DNA of 64,000 nt from Clostridia bacterium (lineage in GTDB: Bacteria > Bacillota > Clostridia > Lachnospirales > Lachnospiraceae). Shown here one piece after another: positions 60,737-64,000 of this stretch (position 1 is its first letter; every line of letters begins with the position of its first letter). Both the position numbers and the translations under genes were made by a program. The notes under the pieces are model-generated. The model was not told the DNA's origin and searched no databases. It saw only the letters and a list, made by a program, of their open reading frames with translations. The stretch lies in the NCBI GenBank assembly GCA_910576205.1, contig CAJTHL010000016.1, forward strand, positions 30,728 through 94,727, in the 5' to 3' direction.

Positions 60737-61678
60737 TCATTCAGATTCTTCTCTGTATTCAAAGATAAACCACTTTTTATTCATATAAACCTCTATTGTA
60801 TCGTCTGCTCCATACTGATAGCTAAATCCACTTCCAAAATTAGATTGATCATCTTCTGTTGGAATTTCATTTCCATCGACAGTTGCCGTTATTTCTCCAT
60901 CCATGGTGCCACAGCGTGCATCCATGATGCTTTCTCTCCCTGTATCATAATATAATTTACCATTCACTCTTACCATAGGGATTCTGTCATACATTGCATC
61001 AGCGCCTGCTTGTTCTATTACCGTAATTTTATAGACCTCACCTAATTGTGCAGGATAAGATTCCATTATTTCTCCGTTATAACTAATTTCTACTAAATCG
61101 CCAATTTGTAATTCTAGATTATCTTTGTTTGACAGGTAAAACTCATCTGCTGAATCAAGTTCCAAAGATCCCTCTACCGGTTTTACTATTATTGAATCTT
61201 TGTTTTTCTCAATTACTGATGCCTGAAATGTTATCTCCAACAGTGTATTGTCTGCTGAAGAAAGCATCTCCATTATGCAATTACCTAAAGCAGGTGCCGG
61301 TTTATAAATTCCCTGATATGGCTGTTCTACATATTCAGTTCCTTTATCTACGTAGTAAAAAAGAGTATTTCCTGCCGCTCCATCACAATTTATATTGATC
61401 GTAATAAAATCTTTGTTGACCGGTACATCATTGATCGACTGCTGACTGGTTGTTTCCATATCCATTAGCATAGATAAAAATTCATCAATAAACTCCGTAG
61501 CTTCAGCTTCTGTGTTAGGTGACATAGCATATTTATCACCATCAGAAACACCGATAGATACAATATCCTCTCTGGCTGGTAATCTAATGGGATTTCCCTG
61601 TTCTTTCTTTCCACATGCACACAACATAATTGAAACAAGGCTGCATAAGCAAATGATACTGCATAATTTCTTTTTCAT
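60737..61678 (-). CDS. Lipoprotein with DUF5301-like and DUF3221-like halves
   Basis: 313 residues. Lipobox LCAC with Cys22 as the lipid-modified residue. The first half (PAREDIVSIGVSDGDKY..., then FLSMLMDMETTSQQSIND) fits DUF5301. The second (ASVIEKNKDSIIVKPVEGS..., ...GDLVEISYNGEIMES) fits the DUF3221 beta-barrel. Anchored to the outer face of the membrane. AGTGGAGG ribosome site, own promoter. More AT-rich than core genes. Confidence 0.8.
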   Translation of the reverse strand: MKKKLCSIICLCSLVSIMLCACGKKEQGNPIRLPAREDIVSIGVSDGDKYAMSPNTEAEATEFIDEFLSMLMDMETTSQQSINDVPVNKDFITININCDGAAGNTLFYYVDKGTEYVEQPYQGIYKPAPALGNCIMEMLSSADNTLLEITFQASVIEKNKDSIIVKPVEGSLELDSADEFYLSNKDNLELQIGDLVEISYNGEIMESYPAQLGEVYKITVIEQAGADAMYDRIPMVRVNGKLYYDTGRESIMDARCGTMDGEITATVDGNEIPTEDDQSNFGSGFSYQYGADDTIEVYMNKKWFIFEYREESE

Positions 61679-61707
61679 AATTGACCTCCACTGAAAATAT
61701 ATTTTAT

Positions 61708-61736
61708 ATCATACTATATTTTACTGCATATTTCAA
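61708..61736 (-). promoter_or_regulatory. Promoter of the lipoprotein gene
   Basis: Minus strand: TTGAAA (61731-61736), 17-base spacer, TATGAT (61708-61713). Confidence 0.65.
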
Positions 61737-61793
61737 TGAAGGGTAAATAGCCGGAATTGTTTCCGACCATTTGTAATTGTCTGACAGTTCTGT

Positions 61794-61890
61794 CTAAAAC
61801 AATCCTTTTGTGTCTATTGGTAATGGTCTTCCCGCCACCAGACCGCGGATAGGCTTATTCAAATTATCGTGTAATTTCAATTTTATGAAC
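61794..61890 (-). pseudogene. C-terminal scrap of an unknown protein
   Basis: On the minus strand an open frame with no start ends in NKPIRGLVAGRPLPIDTKGLF and a TAG at 61794-61796. The residue content looks coding, unlike the AT-rich surroundings. The family is not recognised; together with 62170-62298 it suggests leftovers of a conjugative element. The rest of 61737-62169 shows nothing else I can support. Confidence 0.3.
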
Positions 61891-62169
61891 AATTCTGATT
61901 GGAAAATGCATTTTTATTCATTGGAAATGTATATTTGCAGGCCCGTTTTCAGTGGGTACACAATTCCGAAAAGGGATTTATATTATAGCCAAAACACAAC
62001 AGGAGAACCTCAAGTTTTACCTTGGTTTTTCCACGAAGCAGAAATCTTTGAAACTCATAGTCATTTTTCAGGACTCCAAAGGCTCCTATTTCTTAAAAAT
62101 GTGTCTGCTCTATTGACTATACTTCAAGAAGTCCCTTTCTTATTTGTATTTGTTTGTCACCCCTGCGCA

Positions 62170-62298
62170 CTATCCAACATCAACTTCAAACACATCGTAG
62201 ACCTCGTTGGGTTTTGGTTTGAGCCGGGTGGACAGGAACGCTTCAATGTCAAAGGCGTTCTTATCGTCCGCATCGGCGGTGTACTGGAGCAAGCTCAT
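62170..62298 (-). pseudogene. Small 42-codon frame, remnant of an integrative/conjugative-element gene
   Basis: ATG at 62296-62298, TAG at 62170-62172. The product is acidic, with LLQYTADADDKNAFDIEAFL and STRLKPKPNEVYDVFEVDVG; this phrasing is familiar from proteins of Clostridial conjugative elements, but I cannot name the family. Higher GC than the flanks. There is no clear ribosome site. Probably part of a longer gene, now cut. Confidence 0.4.
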
Positions 62299-62495
62299 CC
62301 TGGCTCATCAATTCTTTGCCACATTATCAAGTGAAAAATTTTTTCTTTTTGCTTTTTATACACGGAATCTTGTAAATGTTCTATAAATATGCTAAATTAA
62401 ATAGAACAACAAATGAGAAGTTGTACTGGGAGAGATAAAATCATTTTGGCAATAGATAATAATGGGGATAAAAAAATTTAATATTTATCCAAATT

Positions 62496-62712
62496 ATGAT
62501 TCAAAAAACAGGTAGCCTGATTGCTGCTATCAGAAAAGGACAAAACCGCACGCAGCAGGGTTTAGCGAATGAATCAGATTATTGCTATTACTGTTGCTGT
62601 TCTTTATTTGATGATTTCTGTAATATCACACAAGTGGGAAATAACCTGGGTGGTCTGGATTGTATATTGTTTTTATCGGCTTTATACTGAATATATCTAT
62701 AAAAAATATTAG
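62496..62712 (+). pseudogene. Broken XRE-type regulator with membrane tail
   Basis: The first codons (IQKTGSLIAAIRKGQNRTQQGLA) match the start of an HTH_3 regulator, but the frame then runs into a Cys/Tyr-rich nonsense tail. In the next frame (62569-62712) MNQIIAITVAVLYLMISVIS and KWEITWVVWIVYC form the two TM helices seen at the end of such regulators. An internal deletion with frameshift has joined the two ends, losing the rest of the DNA-binding domain. Confidence 0.6.
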
Positions 62713-62745
62713 CAATCTACAGAAACGTAAGAAATGGAGGAAAAA

Positions 62746-63474
62746 ATGGTCGATTATTCACAATTTGAGGCAAGTGTAAAATCCGGCATCCATGCAGATG
62801 TGAGCCGGATACGGCAGAAAGATGAAATAATAAAAGCCGTCGTCAAAAAGCGGAGAAGCTCCGCGATAATCTGCGTGTGCTTCCTGTGCATGGCAGGAAT
62901 TTCTTTGTTTAAAAGCTGGATTCCCGCCGTTATCTGTTTCCTTCTTGCATTGTTTTTCCTATGGCGGGCTGTCGGAAAATTTTCTGACGAATATTTACGG
63001 GAAATGTACGAGGAGGGGCTTTTGGTTCCTGGCATGATCGTGAAAACGGAACCCCTTACTATCATGGCAATCGCAAACATGACCGCGCAGGATGGTGCGG
63101 CAACCGTAAATGGATGCTACTGTCTGGAGGTGAAGGAGCTTGACGGGGCGCAAAAAATTCTATTTGAAAAAATCCCCTGCTCCTGTTTTTTCTGCTATGA
63201 GGGCGGCAATTACCATTCTTCCTTCCAGCCCCATCCTCTCTATTGGGGAACGGCAGATCAGCAGTCTATTCAAGAAGCGCTAAGACAGGTGGAGGAAGAC
63301 AACAAAGAAAATACCAGAAACGAATGGGAAGTGCTCAAGGAGGTTGCGCGGCAGTTCCCTGATTTGGGAAACGGAAACTTGATTTTATTGGATGAAAATT
63401 ACGTTCCCTTCGGGAAAAAGAATTACATGGACAGCAACTATAAGCCCCTCAACGAGGAAGCTGACCCCAAGTAA
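62746..63474 (+). CDS. DUF3239-like membrane protein
   Basis: 242 residues from the ATG at 62746, 5 bases after GGAGG (an ATG 12 bases further up overlaps the site). Two TM helices at ~40-58 and ~60-78, then a cytosolic domain with YLREMYEEGLLVPGMIVK and the closing NLILLDENYVPFGKKN. Size and order match DUF3239 proteins (~240 aa). Function not known. Its GC is higher than that of the surrounding remnants. Strong hairpin follows. Confidence 0.7.
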   Translation: MVDYSQFEASVKSGIHADVSRIRQKDEIIKAVVKKRRSSAIICVCFLCMAGISLFKSWIPAVICFLLALFFLWRAVGKFSDEYLREMYEEGLLVPGMIVKTEPLTIMAIANMTAQDGAATVNGCYCLEVKELDGAQKILFEKIPCSCFFCYEGGNYHSSFQPHPLYWGTADQQSIQEALRQVEEDNKENTRNEWEVLKEVARQFPDLGNGNLILLDENYVPFGKKNYMDSNYKPLNEEADPK

Positions 63475-63483
63475 TATGTTCCA

Positions 63484-63517
63484 TTTAAGGAAACGCTGAT
63501 GAAAGCGTTTCCTTAAA
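63484..63517 (+). terminator. Terminator after the DUF3239-like gene
   Basis: Perfect 14-bp stem TTTAAGGAAACGCT / AGCGTTTCCTTAAA (63484-63497 / 63504-63517) with a short loop, 10 bases past the stop; the T-tract is poor on the plus strand. Confidence 0.7.
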
Positions 63518-63518
63518 A

Positions 63519-63814
63519 TTGAAAGAAAAAGCGTTTGCAATAAGAGATTTGATTAGGGATACAAATGAAACAGAGAATCCGGAACTTATGACAGGGCTTT
63601 TAACAGCGAAAGCAAATCAAAAGCGGAATTGTTTAGGTAGGCGAAAAAATGGATTCGGGCTGAAATTGAAGAAATAATAAAGGAAAAAACAGTTGACAGA
63701 GAACGGTTTTATGAATATTCAAAAACAAACTATCAAAAGATTATAAACAGATTATATTATGCGTTTATAGATTATAAGAAGTACCCAAAAGTTGAAGGAA
63801 ACAACCGAATCTAA
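63519..63814 (+). pseudogene. Decayed gene fragment
   Basis: Coding-like residues in two frames: first KEKAFAIRDLIRDTNETENP, then, after a shift and an internal TAG, KKWIRAEIEEIIKEKTVDRE, ending at TAA 63812-63814. The 5' end is absent. Helical and Lys/Glu-rich; the family is not recognised. It lies against the IS256-type element. Confidence 0.5.
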
Positions 63815-64000
63815 TGCGACATTACAAACGGTAGTGTAAAAAAGTTTGTGTCTTTGGTAAAAAATGGCTCCTTTTTGGTAAGAATCAAGATATGAAAATT
63901 CTTATCGAAAAGGAGTATTTTTATGCCGGTAGCAAAGGAACAGATTCGACAGATTATTGCAGACAACAACTTAAACAGTGTGGCAGATGTCTACACCCTC
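63815..64000 (+). mobile_element. Left end of an IS256-family insertion sequence
   Basis: A short untranslated end with GGTAGTGTAAAAAAGTTTGT precedes the transposase; the inverted repeat border cannot be fixed because the right end is outside the window. The left border is taken as just after the fragment stop. Confidence 0.6.
63923..64000 (+). CDS. IS256-family transposase, N-terminal 26 codons
   Basis: ATG at 63923 with AAAGGAG 8 bases upstream. The visible residues MPVAKEQIRQIIADNN and then SVADVYTL are the usual start of Clostridial IS256/mutator-type transposases. The rest, including the DDE core, lies beyond base 64000. Confidence 0.8.
   Translation, partial: MPVAKEQIRQIIADNNLNSVADVYTL

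Noticed and set aside
61810..62334. 174-codon plus-strand frame
   Set aside because: It has no ribosome site, its residue content is unlike a protein, and the better coding-like frames are on the minus strand.

Overview
The window looks like a chromosomal segment of an anaerobic, moderately high-GC Clostridia, most likely a gut Lachnospiraceae. The grounds are a V/A-type ATPase operon, a class F flavodiiron fusion, a Firmicutes-style mraZ-rsmH-ftsL-PBP cluster, strong AGGAGG ribosome sites and sigma-A promoters. Nearly all genes from 1 to 59.5 kb lie on the minus strand, so each operon reads from high to low coordinate. The last 5 kb is AT-rich, mixed in strand and full of decayed mobile DNA.

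Region 1 (1-1855): the 3'-truncated start of a B12-binding-like radical SAM protein. Region 2 (1949-26508): a 24.6-kb one-strand locus that is the most interesting part. It encodes an EssC-type FtsK/SpoIIIE ATPase with an FHA domain, a YukD/EsaB ubiquitin-like protein, five consecutive WXG100 proteins, a larger helical-plus-Gly/Ala-rich candidate substrate and a DUF4176 protein. These are mixed with two membrane Ser/Thr kinases, a PP2C phosphatase, two more FHA proteins, two VWA proteins, and membrane TPR or beta-propeller proteins. Six of the proteins start with a zinc ribbon. No EsaA, EssA or EssB is recognisable, although both flanks of the locus are inside the window. A short motif of the form [R/K]-T-E-[I/L]-[L/F] recurs in one kinase and both VWA proteins; it fits the FHA pThr-x-x-hydrophobic logic and suggests a phospho-switched type VII-like secretion machine. 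A 121-bp tandem repeat with a perfect 15-bp hairpin splits the locus.

Region 3 (26.6-35.4 kb): a class F flavodiiron protein; an M20 amidohydrolase with a two-gene membrane transporter-like pair, behind a consensus promoter and a long leader; a membrane protein with GHS/HNC motifs; a divergent serine hydroxymethyltransferase; and an AT-rich AlkD-like gene with its own promoter. Region 4 (35.5-44.1 kb): a complete V/A-type ATPase operon in the order G/H-C-I-K-F-E-A-B-D. Region 5 (44.4-51.6 kb): rpsU, alaS, a small membrane protein and a giant DUF4132-like protein. Region 6 (51.9-58.7 kb): PBP, ftsL-like, rsmH, mraZ with an MraZ-type operator, lgt and ychF.

Region 7 (58.8-64 kb): an integrase pseudogene directly upstream of ychF, a GNAT acetyltransferase, a DUF5301-like lipoprotein, conjugative-element-like scraps, a broken XRE regulator, a DUF3239-like protein, another decayed fragment and the 5' end of an IS256-family transposase. 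Promoters, terminators and family names were read by eye; no database search was run.
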